A stretch of DNA of 64,000 nt from Polytrichum commune (Eukaryota; Streptophyta; Polytrichopsida; Polytrichales; Polytrichaceae): positions 23,870,001 through 23,934,000 of the forward strand of contig OX485806.1 of NCBI GenBank assembly GCA_950295325.1, given 5' to 3'. Numbering within the stretch: the first letter of the stretch is position 1; each line of letters opens with the position of its first letter. The position numbers and the translations under genes were made by a program. Under the pieces are notes generated by a model. It saw only the letters and a program-made list of their open reading frames with translations, was not told where the DNA came from and did no database searches. Below are positions 27,501-38,292 of this stretch, one piece after another.

Positions 27501-27660
27501 TTGTTGTGTAAATATAATCTTTAGAAGATGGAGAACATGAAAAACAAACCGAACAATGCCCACATACCTTGGTATACGAGGGTGTGTATGTTGCTTGAGA
27601 GTATAGGTGGCCCACCATTCAATCATGTGCGCTAGATATGTGGCCTGAAATATCAACAAG
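24560..27660. other. Transposon-like filler without an identifiable gene
   Basis: Contains the foldback at 25919. An open frame at 25556-25792 has no recognised family. A TATATAAG motif sits near 26658 in LTR-like surroundings. The stretch near 27525-27560 shares GGTTTGTTTTTCATGTTCTC with 53045-53064 in inverse orientation. Confidence 0.45.
25919..26132. repeat. Foldback element with about 55-bp arms
   Basis: Left arm CCTTAACATGTGCCTAACTT through GGTTCAAGGTCGATCCCTC; the right arm is its complement (ACCTTGACATGTGCCTAACTT) with a few changes. The arms contain a GGTTCAAGG...CCC segment that resembles a pol III B box, but no tRNA fold is present. Confidence 0.65.
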
Positions 27661-27669
27661 TGCATGAAC

Positions 27670-27889
27670 TACACTAAATATGATATTTAGTGTCACTTGC
27701 TATTTGGAGTTACTAAATGTTGTATATTTTTATTGTATATCTCACACTTTACCAATAGATGTTAAATTGGTTGTTTGGGCATTCTAGAACATTAGTAACT
27801 GTACTTGGTAAAAAGTTACATCAATAGTAAAAAAATATAGCATTGTGTAACTCCAAATAGTAAGTGATGCTTAATATCATATTTAGTGT
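27670..27889. mobile_element. MITE of the CACWRAATATGATATTTAGTG family, 220 bp
   Basis: Inverted ends of about 43 bp (CACTAAATATGATATTTAGTG outermost, TATTTGGAGTTAC innermost). The central part includes TTGGTTGTTTGGGCATT and TAGAACATTAG segments that recur in diverged form near 28038-28085, 35325-35345 and 37150-37190. Confidence 0.7.
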
Positions 27890-28145
27890 TCTTGTATATG
27901 CATGCTTTTCAATCATTTTCTAATTTTAGACAAGTGTCATGGTTTTCTCCACATTGTGATGCTTATTAGGACCTCAAGGTTATTCATTTCCACACTTCGA
28001 TGCCAAATTTTTTTCTTTTTTTTCCATTTTTGAATAGGTTGTTCGGGCTTTGTAGAACATAGTAGAATATTACAACCTTTAGTAAATAGATATAGCACTA
28101 CGTAAGTTAGTGACGCTATATATCATGAATGGTGTAGAGTGCTTA

Positions 28146-28668
28146 TGCCCCCTCCCCACTTGACTTTACCAAATAACCAAAGTTTTTCCTAAAACCCGGG
28201 TAAAGCTCCCTCGGTTATAGGGGAGGCATCCAACTATCCCAATGCACCTACAAGAACTTGCTCCGGAGATTTTTGAGTAGGTTTTAGTTAAGTGGCTTTG
28301 ACACATGTTTATGGCTTTATCTACCAAGCAATGAATGTTGGATAGTTTTTTGTCCCATCCCCAAATCCCCTTATTACTCATCTATCTTACTATCGGTTTT
28401 TGTTAATGGAGCTCCTCGTGCCCTCATAGCTAAGACTAAAAAACAACCAATCACAAGGGTAGGAGGCGACACTTTTAAAGGTCCTACACTCTTGCCTCAT
28501 GTCTAGATACTGATGGGAGGGTTGGTGCTTGAGGCTCAAAACCTTCACTTTTAAACCATGCCACATCACTTGCCAACTAGGCTCGGCACTAGATAATGTC
28601 AATGGTGTGAAGGCCGTGTTTTTAGAACCAATTTTTAGACTTAGCTAAAGTCAAGTGGGGAGGGGGCA
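28146..28668 (-). mobile_element. TIR element of the TCCCCACTTGACTTTA family, copy D, 523 bp
   Basis: Left end TGCCCCCTCCCCACTTGACT and right end AGTCAAGTGGGGAGGGGGCA are perfect complements over about 20 bp. TTA lies on both sides (28143-28145, 28669-28671). The TTA duplication points to PIF/Harbinger. It is an inverted copy of 22136-22579. Confidence 0.87.
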
Positions 28669-28936
28669 TTAGACTCACAAAAGACTTCGTCTCGGATGAT
28701 GAGGAACATGTAAGACTCATTGGGGAGTCGAGGTTCTCGGTATCCTTAAGCGAGCCTTAACTTATGTCATCGCTTGTATTAATTAGACGCCCGTGTTTTG
28801 AGTGATGAATGCAAAGCTTGTAGTGAATAGCAGACACTTCGTTTTAGGCTTTTTTTCCATGGTGGTCTGGCATGCTCAAGGGGCCTCCCCTCCCCTCAAA
28901 GCGGGCATGTCATTCCCTTCTTTTAGTTTACACTAC

Positions 28937-28972
28937 CATTGTTATTGTTATTATTATTATTATTATTATTAT
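28937..28972. repeat. (ATT)n microsatellite
   Basis: TTATTATTATT run of about 36 bp. Confidence 0.93.
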
Positions 28973-29606
28973 TTGGTTGCCTCCTATTTTGAAACCGCAC
29001 AACAAAATATGGGGAATATCCGAAAATATCACGTGGAATACTATCAGTCCCACATAACATTGTTATAGACCTTAATATTGTTATGTACACGAGGGATGTT
29101 CGCTTGCCATGATTTATTCTTGAGCATCTTGAACAATAAAGCATTTGGGAACGTGAGGGTGTGTGTTTATGATGTATGTGACATGGTTTTTGTTTTGTAG
29201 GACAATGCATATTAACTTTAGTCTTACCGAGTCTCTAAAGCCATTTGGATTCGTGTATATGTTGCACAATGTGGACAGGAAGCAGTGTGCACCTCACTAC
29301 GAAGCCACTTTGCCTATATACAAGCAAGAGCCAAATCTTGGTTTAACAACACATTCTAGAGTTTCATGCCGCAAAAGTAGTTTGGGGCAAATTCATTGAC
29401 ATAACTTAACAGTTCGGTCCATGACACCCATCATGAAGGTGTGGTAAAAACATGCCCTTCCCACATTTGTGTTTAATCGACTTCCAACATACAATGTCAA
29501 GGTCTATGACCCCGATTTAGGAGTCTATTTGCTTTGAAATGAAACCACCAAGGCTACACAATAGTTTCACAACTTTCTAACCCTCCCCCTCAACAGGGGA
29601 GACAGG

Positions 29607-29928
29607 TACACAAAATATGATATTTAGTGTTTGATACACTAAATACGAACACATACACCAAATATCAATAACCCTATGAAAGTAAATAACTTTAAATGTA
29701 AACTCAAACACTAAATACCAACTATGGTAATATGTGGAAGTTACATGTTTGAATTTAGTGTTAGTAAGGATATGAAAAAAAGGTTATGATAAGGGAGGTG
29801 GCAGGTGGGAAGGTAGCAGCACATTTATGTCTAACATTAATTGTCAAAGAATTGAAAATTAGTGTTGAGCATGGTGGGGTGGTAACAACACTAAATATAA
29901 TCAAACACTAAATATCATATTCTGTGTA
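29607..29928. mobile_element. MITE of the CACWRAATATGATATTTAGTG family, 322 bp
   Basis: Left TACACAAAATATGATATTTA and right complement TACACAGAATATGATATTTA are inverted for about 29 bp; TA lies on both sides, which fits Tc1/mariner-type insertion. Internal ACTAAATA motifs recur. Confidence 0.7.
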
Positions 29929-30413
29929 GTTATCGCATATGAGCATATGTCCCATTCATCCAACATAGTGTCTTGAAATAGCATACAATCAGTGTGTTGT
30001 TATTCTAAGTTCACTTGACTCCATGATTAACTCGAAAGACCCATAATTAGTCCAGCCCAAGTCATTTGAGATGAATCAGCCACAAACCAATCAACAAAAC
30101 CATGCATGCGGGGGTTTGAGTTTTTATATGTTGGATGGATGAGAGGTATGCTCGTACGCATCCATCCTTGTAGTGTCACAAAACTTCACCCTATGACTTA
30201 TTTACTGAAATGCAAAGGCCTCGGACTCACCGTGAGATTTACAGAGCGAGTAAAGTTAGGGGGAAAAGCTTACCATTATTTACTCCAGTACTCATTCCTT
30301 AGAAAACTGAACAGACGCTGCTGCCACAAGTTTCATGCACATCCATTGGGAACACCTTTTAATGATTTTAGGACACCGACCATGGTAATAGTGTGGTCCC
30401 ACGAGGTGAATAA

Positions 30414-30787
30414 AGGCCCGTTCACATGGGGTCCCAAGTCCCAAGTCCCAAGTCCCAAGTCCCAAGTCCCAACATGGAGGCAACGTCCCATCTTTTGAGG
30501 CTCAACAAACCATTAAATTATAGTTGATTATCATTACCGTCGGGTTTTGATTATTTGTCTGTAAACGTATATACGGGGCTTGTGTTGAGAGTCGGGTCCA
30601 GGTTTTTGCTTGACCCACAAGTCCTGGGCCTCACCTCCATAAAGTGTTGCCATGTAGGCATCCATGTCATACTTGAGACTTGGGACTTGGGACCCTTGTG
30701 AAGTGGTAAGTCCCAACTTCCATGCCCTCGACGGCTAAGATTGCACAAATCGACCTCGAGTGACTTGGGATCTGTGTGAACCGGCCG
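30414..30787. mobile_element. PIF/Harbinger-like MITE with internal (GTCCCAA)n, 374 bp
   Basis: TAA flanks at 30411-30413 and 30788-30790. Termini are GGCCCGTTCACATGG at the left and GGCCGGTTCACACAG (complement) at the right. A five-to-six unit (AAGTCCC)n run lies at 30431-30470 and its complement, ACTTGGGACTTGGGACC, at 30677-30693. About 65 bp in the middle (near 30620-30690) resembles 21520-21585. Confidence 0.72.
30431..30470. repeat. 7-bp tandem repeat (GTCCCAA)n
   Basis: GTCCCAAGTCCCAAGTCCCA pattern, about 5.5 units, inside the MITE at 30414-30787. It is not the plant telomere unit CCCTAAA. Confidence 0.9.
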
Positions 30788-30885
30788 TAAAAGGCTTCTC
30801 CCACATGGTGCACAAATCTCGTTGCACTCCTTTCCTTGTTTTCTTTCCAATATAATATATGACCAATCCTATCATGAAGCAGCAT

Positions 30886-30887
<2 letters not shown>

Positions 30888-30939
<52 letters not shown>
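30888..30939. repeat. (CT)n microsatellite
   Basis: About 26 CT units; creates an Arg-Glu repeat ORF on the minus strand. Confidence 0.97.
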
Positions 30940-30941
<2 letters not shown>

Positions 30942-31032
30942 CCAATGGACCCTCCTTTAAAAGTTGCCACAATTAACTTAAACTTGCAAATTCTCTCGTC
31001 CATGATGAAAGGGAGGACCAACCGCTACATTG

Positions 31033-31239
31033 TTTTGTCCAATTTGTGTGGGTTACCATTTGAAGGTAGATGTTGCTATAACATTTTACTAAAAGTATCA
31101 TGTTTTGCCTCATAACATATGTGGTTAGTATGCACACCATAGAATATGATAGGACTTAGTTGGTTTGAAAAAAGAACGTCTGTAAAAAGTTATAGCAACA
31201 TGTAACTCCAAATGGTAACCTACATTGATTAGACAAAAT
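31033..31239. mobile_element. Short TIR element, about 207 bp
   Basis: Inverted arms TTTTGTCCAATTTGTGTGGG at the left and (complement) TTTTGTCTAATCAATGTAGG at the right run inward through GTTACCATTTG and TGTTGCTATAAC, giving about 50 bp of imperfect stem. It has no ORF. Confidence 0.6.
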
Positions 31240-31475
31240 AGTATAGTTACAAATGAATCGGTTGAAATTCAAGGCTTCAGAAAAATTTCCCAATTGGTTT
31301 AGAGGAATTTAGAAAATGCGCCTCAAATTAGTAAAGAAATTAGGATTAGAATCGAAAGATGTCAACATGTAACCGGTTGGACTTGGAAACACTAGGGTCT
31401 TCACCAATTATGCCCCAACAGTCTCCCCGGACATTGCTCGTCCACCTTCACTTAACATTCACCCAACACTTTTAA

Positions 31476-31979
31476 GGGTCGCTTCACACATGAGCCAAGA
31501 GCCATGACCATGAGCTTTTGTGAGAGCCCCAAAGAAAGTGTCCAAAGGCCGTCCAACGCACCTCCAAAATCATGTAGTGTGGTCACGGACCCTCAAGTGT
31601 AGTGTGAAGTCATCATATGTAACCGGACCCTCAACTAAATGCTATTTCAATGGATTTCTATTCACGTGGTCCTCACACATGATAAAATAGAATAAACCAA
31701 CAATTACGAGCGTTCGGAGTGCCATGGTCTCCCAGTTTTGCGTTGAGCCTACCTCCAGGAGGTGGTGTTTGAAAATAATCCAAGTGACCATGAAACATGA
31801 TCCAGTCGATGCCATGTATAGATCCACATAGACTTCACATCCACTGTGCATTCACATCCTCCGTTGGTCCCTCAAGCATAGTACGAAGCGAACTTGGATT
31901 GGCTCCGCCTTTTTCCACCAATGACAGTGCTTGAAGTGTCATGGTCACGGGCTCTCAGTCTTGTGTGTGGAAGTGGCCC
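31476..31979 (-). mobile_element. PIF/Harbinger (Tourist)-like MITE, copy A, 504 bp
   Basis: Ends are inverted: GGGTCGCTTCACACATGAGC at the left, and the complement of the right end begins GGGCCACTTCCACACA. It is flanked by TAA on both sides (31473-31475 and 31980-31982). An inverted copy with the same termini and a TTA duplication lies at 62288-62768. It contains a 69-codon frame also open in that copy. Confidence 0.85.
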
Positions 31980-31982
31980 TAA

Positions 31983-32431
31983 GGGCCACTTTACACCTAC
32001 AGGCCGGGCCAATTCGTTGTGTAAGAGGCTTGAAATCCTCACTTGTGATTGGTCAAAAGGCTAAAATTGGTCCCAACCCCTTTACACCTAGAGGCCGGGC
32101 CGATTCGGTGGTATGATGTTTTAATCAAAAAAATACATGGTATGACACGGCCCGAACTCATTGAATTGGAACACGGGCCGATTTGGTGGTATGATTTTGG
32201 TGATATGAATTTGGTGGTATGCTAGATTATGCTAAATCTGTTGGATTATACTATATTTATTGAATCGGCCTAGCTTCTTGACCCTAAGGCCTTTACATAT
32301 GGAAAAATTGACCCCCATTGTAATCTTATTATAATGTGTCGTTGAGGCCGGCCTCCAACCCAAAAGGGGTTGAAAATTCACGCAATCGACCTTAAGGGAA
32401 ATTGGCCCGGCCTCTAGGTATAAAGCGGCCC
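31983..32431. mobile_element. PIF/Harbinger-like MITE, element C, 449 bp, abutting copy A
   Basis: Terminal inverted repeats of about 28 bp: left GGGCCACTTTACACCTACAG, right end complement GGGCCGCTTTATACCTAGAG, both continuing into GCCGGGCC. TAA lies at 31980-31982 and 32432-32434. Its left TAA is the same three bases as the right duplication of copy A. An extra copy of the end motif sits inside near 32077. Confidence 0.85.
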
Positions 32432-33019
32432 TAAGACATATGCATGTGCGGCTTAAATTGGGTCTTGATTCGGAGGCGAGGGGACGATTAACTTTATCTT
32501 GGTTTTGTAGGTTGCAAGGGGCTAAGAGCTAGACCAGGGTAGGGATTTGTGAGGGCCCTGGCGATGAATATTCCAGTAGATTCAGGCATGCTAATAAAAT
32601 AAGTCAGATTCAAGGCATGGGTACGGACCCGAGGCATGGCATGGCATGCAATCTTAAGATTCAAGGCCCTAGGAACTCCCTCCCCTCCTTGTTACGGAGA
32701 CACACAGGTGGCACATAAGAGGTGGCTCCATAGGGCGGGTTCGTGTAGCATATCGACACATGTGTTTGGGAGTAACTTCGGGCCCTTTTTCACATGGGTG
32801 GGAAAACACGTCGGAAGGTGCGTTTTGAGGTAGCTAGACAGCCCCCCCCCCCTCCCCAGCAATCATATATAGTTGGAGGAGTGCTTTTGTCCTCGCTTGT
32901 TGTCTCTCCCGATTGGGGCGATCTAATTAAGGAGGGGCGAAGGAAAAGGCACTTTCGTGGATCCCAATGTGGAGGACGACGTCGTCGGGTTAATAAGATT
33001 ATTTATCTCCCGTGGTTTC

Positions 33020-33411
33020 AGCGTTCAAGATTGAAGCCCTCATATGAGTTTCATTTTGAAGGGCTCTCAAATTTCAGCCTTTCAGTTGAAGGGCTTGTTC
33101 AAAGTCAAGACATTAATCTAAGAATATAGAAATGAAATACAAAACTTATATTAAACATGTGCATGTAATTATATGGTACATGTTTGTAGTACAATGTAAA
33201 AATTAAAGAATCAACCATCTAACTCCACTTCTTGTGCTGACAGTGCCCTACGCTTGTTGGTTCTTGTGGTGGGCAGAGTATATTGAGGACTTCAAGTGAC
33301 GTCTTCATTTTCAATTTGGGGTTGCATTTTGAAGGGTTGTTTTAAGAGAGGTATATTTTGAAGGGCCAAATCGCGTTTGAAGGGCATTGAAGACTTCAAT
33401 CTTGAACATTG
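33020..33411. mobile_element. Mutator-like (MULE-type) MITE with 9-bp target duplication, 392 bp
   Basis: The 9-bp direct repeat CGTGGTTTC flanks it exactly (33011-33019 and 33412-33420). Termini are inverted: GTTCAAGATTGAAG at the left, CTTCAATCTTGAAC at the right. Inside, TTGAAGGGC-type motifs recur. A 9-bp duplication is the usual Mutator signature. Confidence 0.75.
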
Positions 33412-33420
33412 CGTGGTTTC

Positions 33421-36140
33421 GACCTTCGACTTCTCTCTCTTTCTCTCTCCCGTTGTTGCTATATCATTCACTCAATTCACGCTTCGTGCGGTAGAGAGAC
33501 GGGTGCGTTATGGCTCTCTACCACACGAGTTCGGGGTAATTTATGCCCACGTTGTGTACCCGAACTTGCAAAAGTGCCGAGTATGAGCGCGACGACGTCA
33601 CTCTGTGTTGTCCCACAAAAGTTGCATGCTACTACATTGTTTATGATATTTGTAGTCATTCACCCTATTAGAAGGCCTATGTGGGTTGACCGTTGGTCAA
33701 ACCACGCGACACTTGGCATTAGCATGCTCAACGGTATCTTACCAGCAGTACGTTGGTTGAGGTTGTTTAAGGCCTACGCCTAGCTTAAACAATGGTCAAT
33801 AAGTTGACCTTGTTGTAAACACATGACCCTTGGCCTTGGCACGCTTCAACAATGTATCCCTCACACCCGACATTTTTGCGAGTGACCCGACTTGTGTAAG
33901 AATTTCCTTGTGGTTCAAGATTTTCTCTGGTGGAGTTGGAAGCCACGTGAATCAAAACTCTAAAATTTCATACATGATATCTAAGTCGAATTATTCCATA
34001 ACTTGTTGTGGTCATTGGGACATCCGTTTTGCTATCCATTTTGGTCATTTCAAGAAGCATAATTCAAAAACAACCTTGTCTAAAACCTCGTGGTTGTGAG
34101 ATCGTGGGACCGCAAGTGACATGCCACACTTTTGTGTATAGTGCCCTATGTATAATTCCTTTCACTGTGAAAATGACAAATCCGTGGCCTACCCTATGGT
34201 GTAGCCTCCACACACTTGTTCGTACCACAAGTGTGCTGCACTGTGAACTTTGTGTGTATGCACATACTCATGTCATACCAAACCTCCACTTTATTATTCT
34301 TTTTTGAGAAACCATGCAATACACGATGATTTGTTCCAACGTACTCTTCCTTTTAAGTATAATGACCACAAACCACAATAGGTGCACGTACCTTGGCAAC
34401 TTTGTAGGGTCATAGGCTTTACATTTGTCCAAATGTCGAGTGGGGTCCAAGAGGTCAAACATTGAAAGTGGTTTATGATATGTCCAAAAAAAAGCGAGAG
34501 CATGAATTTGAAGATAGCACACAAATGCACGCTTCCTTTACCTTCTCCCCTCACATAAATTATGTTACCACTAAATATCCTTTTACGTGTCCTTATGACA
34601 TGTCACTACTGGAATCCCTAGTAATTGATAAGTATCGCATTGATTTGTAATCCAAATATGAAGATAACTTTGATATTCACAACAAGGTAAGTAGGTAACT
34701 CGTCAGTTGGGTCGAAAGTTGTTCACACTTCCGGTGGGTTCGTTATATTAGGTAACTTACATACATTCTCCAACCTATGTTAGATTGAATGTGGGGAATA
34801 TATGAGAATATTTCATAAACGTTTGTCAGTCCCACGGAACATGTCATGGATATGAATAATTCTATGCCAACGATGTGGATGGTTCCTCATTTATTTACCT
34901 ATTTAGTATGCACAAAGTTTTGTGACACCTACTTGGGGAGGGTGACAACGCATAGAAGCATTGTCTACTCCGGTGATCTCTATTTCTATCCCAAGAAGCT
35001 TGTAATTTGGGGTTAGAGGTCACGATATGCTCTGTAGGAACCCAATCCGATTGAAAGGGGCATAATTTCACCTCACACCCCATAGGGTAGGTGTTGTGGG
35101 AAAGAGGGAAGTATCGCATACGAGTGTACCTCTCATCCAATTAACAAATTGACAATCTAAGGTTGACCCCCTTTAAGGTAGTGGTTGACTCATCTCAAAT
35201 GATTTGAACTACATGGATTATTGTAATTAGTGTTACTACTTGGAGTTACATTGTGCAAAAACATCTTACCAATGAGTTCAATCTTTACTAGCAAACGTTT
35301 AATAGGGTTCGGACATTATAGAACATTAATGACTTTGTTTGGTACAACATTACATCATCACTACATAGCTATACCATGATTTATTTTAAAATAGTAATAT
35401 GCAATTAATGGGATAATCAATTTAGACTAATTGGGGGTGTTCATAGTCAACCCCGGTGGCCAATCAACTCAAAAGAATTGACCCCGGGGTGTATACTACT
35501 CCAAGATGTTTATGTCGGATGATAGAGAGGTGCTTTTGTATGTGGTATTTCCCTCTCTTTGGTGTTGGTAACCGAAATCCCAAGGACTTGGTGCCCAAGG
35601 AGATTTTTGGACATAAATCTCCAAGTGTTGAGATTCTAGTGTTTCCCAAGACCAATCAGTTATATGTTGACATCTTATGGATTTTTTTAATAAATTATGT
35701 AAATTCCTCTAAATGGACCAATAATTTCCTTGAAATCTTGAATTTACACCAATTTTTTCAAAACTCAATTGGTTCATCTGTAACTACCATAACATCAAGT
35801 AGTAATGCTAGCACGGTGCCCTTTGAGTATGCACTATATTATCTCAAAAAGAAGGGGAAAGCTTGCAAAGCAAGGGTGAACGAATGGGCAATCATTAAAA
35901 AATAGTCGTTTCAAAATTGCGTCAAAAAGGCTTCCAATGTAGGTTTCGGAAGACTTTTCAAGAAAATACAACGACCTTTTTTGACACCACTAACTTTTCT
36001 CATCGCTTTATAGTTATTTAGATTTGTATAGGTTATGAATTATCCTAGATTAGAACCTTCACTGCCACTTGGCATTCGCCTCATCCTACAAACCAACATA
36101 ATTATTTCTCAGCAATGAGAACCACTCCCCACATAAACTC
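33421..36140. other. No recognisable gene
   Basis: Near 35228-35410 there are worn pieces of the 27670 MITE family (for example ACTTGGAGTTACATTGTG, GGACATTATAGAACATTAATG). The rest shows no coding pattern. Confidence 0.45.
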
Positions 36141-37500
36141 AAAATAGCCTAAAAGAATCTCGAAGGTAACGCCACCTTCGCTCTCGAAAGAACATCGAAC
36201 TGGCGTGTGTGCTGATTTGATGCTCTTTTGAGCAGCCCATTATGGGTGCGTTACTCATAGCTGAACCACGCTCGAAGCCCTGAACCAGCCGGGCCGGCTC
36301 GTGGAGTGGGGGGTGCTAGACCCCAGTGTGGCCAGGTACTACATTCTCAATCAATAGTTATAGACAACTAAACTCCGAAGAGGCGCAACAACACGACGCA
36401 TTGATTGGGACGATAAGCACTATAGGTGGTTCCCCCCCTCCCCTCTCCCCTTTCATGGCAACTAACCTTTGGGTTTCCGTTTCCGAGCTAAATACGCCAT
36501 TGATGAGGAGGAAAAGGCCAGGTTAGGGGACCAGGAGCAGGGGCTGCTACAGTGCACGTATCCGGATATTGGGGCAGGCGTGAGTGTGGATAGCGCGAGA
36601 TATCCGGTCCATTAATAGAGGCGGGGGGTTAACTGACCCCCTCACCAGGGGGAAGCGTTGGGGCGTAACCGGAGGTTAGCGGGAATCTAAGCAGGAGTTA
36701 ATTAGCCGGGGATCTAACCAGGGGTGGAATCTCCCAGTAGGTTCCCTAGACTGCGGGGCCTCTAGGAAGGTGAGGGCCCTTGAAGGCAATGGGTGGCCGA
36801 CTACTGTAGTTAGCTTATTCCCGGATTCCATGCACGTATGCGTGTGGTTAGGCCATGATATCCGGACATGGATAGGTAAGACCTCCGTCAATTGGAAGAG
36901 GCGGACTTCCTAACCATAGGTTGGTTATAAACGACGTAATTAACCCGTCATAACTACCTGCCTGCCTACGAGGACCTCAACTACCTTTTGGGATCTTGCT
37001 AGAATTTAAACACCTAAAGTTGAATCCCCCTCCTCTCCCTTCCTTCCCAAAGCAACTACACATACCAACTATGTATTTAGTGTCACTTCCTATTTGGATT
37101 TACTACGCAAGGATATATCGATTTATTGTATATCTCATAACTTGCCGGACAATGCCAAATGGGTGTTTGGACATTACCGAACACTAGCGACTTTAATAGA
37201 TAAATAGTTACATGGATAGTGAAGACTTATAGCGTTGCGTAACTTTAAAGAATAGGTGATGCTAGCTAAATTGTGGGGGTTCGCATCTTTAGAGAAGTGG
37301 ATGGAAGTTAAAAGTGTCCATTTATGGCCTGTGAGCCCTCAGGTCATGTAGGGGTTAACCGTGGTTGAGGGTCACCACTGTGCGTGTGGTTTGGGTCGTG
37401 ATACCCGGAGGATGGATAGGGTGGTGTAGAAGTAACCAGAGGTTAGCGGAGGTGGGTGAAAAGGGAACCCGAGGTTAAGGTCCCAGTAATTAAGCTAGCG
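36140..37500. other. GC-richer stretch with diverged internal repeats upstream of SDC
   Basis: TAACCGGAGGTTAGCGG (36667) recurs as TAACCAGAGGTTAGCGG (37434), and GGTTAGGCCATGATATCCGG (36844) resembles the region near 37390. No ORF is convincing. It is probably old repeats, but composition differs from both sides. Confidence 0.45.
37070..37271. mobile_element. Diverged copy of the 27670 MITE
   Basis: TATTTAGTGTCACTTCCTAT at the left and a diverged complement at the right end frame the same internal series (TTGGACATTACCGAACACTAGCGAC) as 27670-27889. The ends are more worn. Confidence 0.55.
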
Positions 37501-37779
37501 AGACGGCGGGCGGGGGCGGGGGCTGCCGTCTTCACAGTGATCACTCCAGCGCCTGTGTTGTAGGTCAGTGCGACGGACGTACAGCTTTTTTGGGGGCATG
37601 GTTTTGCCTCTGGTCGGAGAGAGGGGACGTGATCGGAGGCGAACTTTCCCTGCAAAATATTCTCCATCGATCGACGATCGATGAAACCTTTCGCAGAGAT
37701 ACTGCGAATCAGAGGGCCAGCTGGTGCGTTCCATTTGTGCTTAAAAGGGCAGGCGCTAGGCCACAATCGAAACCTTTCC

Positions 37780-38292
37780 TTTCAACCTCTGGAGCATTCA
37801 CCTCCCCTCCGCTCTGCTGCCTCTCCCCAGCCTTCTTTCCGCTTCCGGGGCCCTGTGCCCCTCTTTCTTCTCCTTCAGCTTTGGCCCAGTTTGGTTCAGA
37901 GCGGAGTTTTTCTCGGTCGGTCGTTGTGAGGTGTGAAGAACGACAAGAAGCAGCGGAGGGTGGTGAAGTGGAGTTCTGGTGGATCTAGTTGAAGTTGAAT
38001 TCACCAATAGATTACCGCTGCAGCTTGTTCCAAATCGAGCATTGTGTGTGTGTGTGTGTGTTCCGCGTCTGGACACGGTTACTGTGAAATAAGAGGAAAG
38101 TAAGAAGCAAAAGAAAACGAAGTGCAACGTCCAGCGGAGAAGAGAAGTGGAGTTCAGCAACAGGAGGTCCAGGCGTGGTTTGCGGTACTTACAGTGCAGT
38201 TTGTTTGTGTCAAGCTGTGAGCCAAATCCGAGCTCTCTCTGTGTGTGTTTCTTGCCTGAAGGGGAAAGAAATAAGCCCAAAAAAAACGCAAA
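37780..38292 (+). promoter_or_regulatory. Probable 5' UTR and proximal promoter of SDC
   Basis: The region is pyrimidine-rich (CCTCTGGAGC, TCTTTCTTCTCC stretches), contains a short GT run near 38044-38060, and has no competing long ORF in a coding style. I see no convincing TATA box. The assignment rests on position just before the SDC start. Confidence 0.4.

Noticed and set aside
30431-30470. Interstitial telomere repeat
   Set aside because: The unit is AAGTCCC, not the plant CCCTAAA.
37495-37988. Frames in the GC-rich region before SDC as a separate gene
   Set aside because: Open frames on both strands reflect GC content; no domain, no consistent start, and the position fits promoter/5' UTR.
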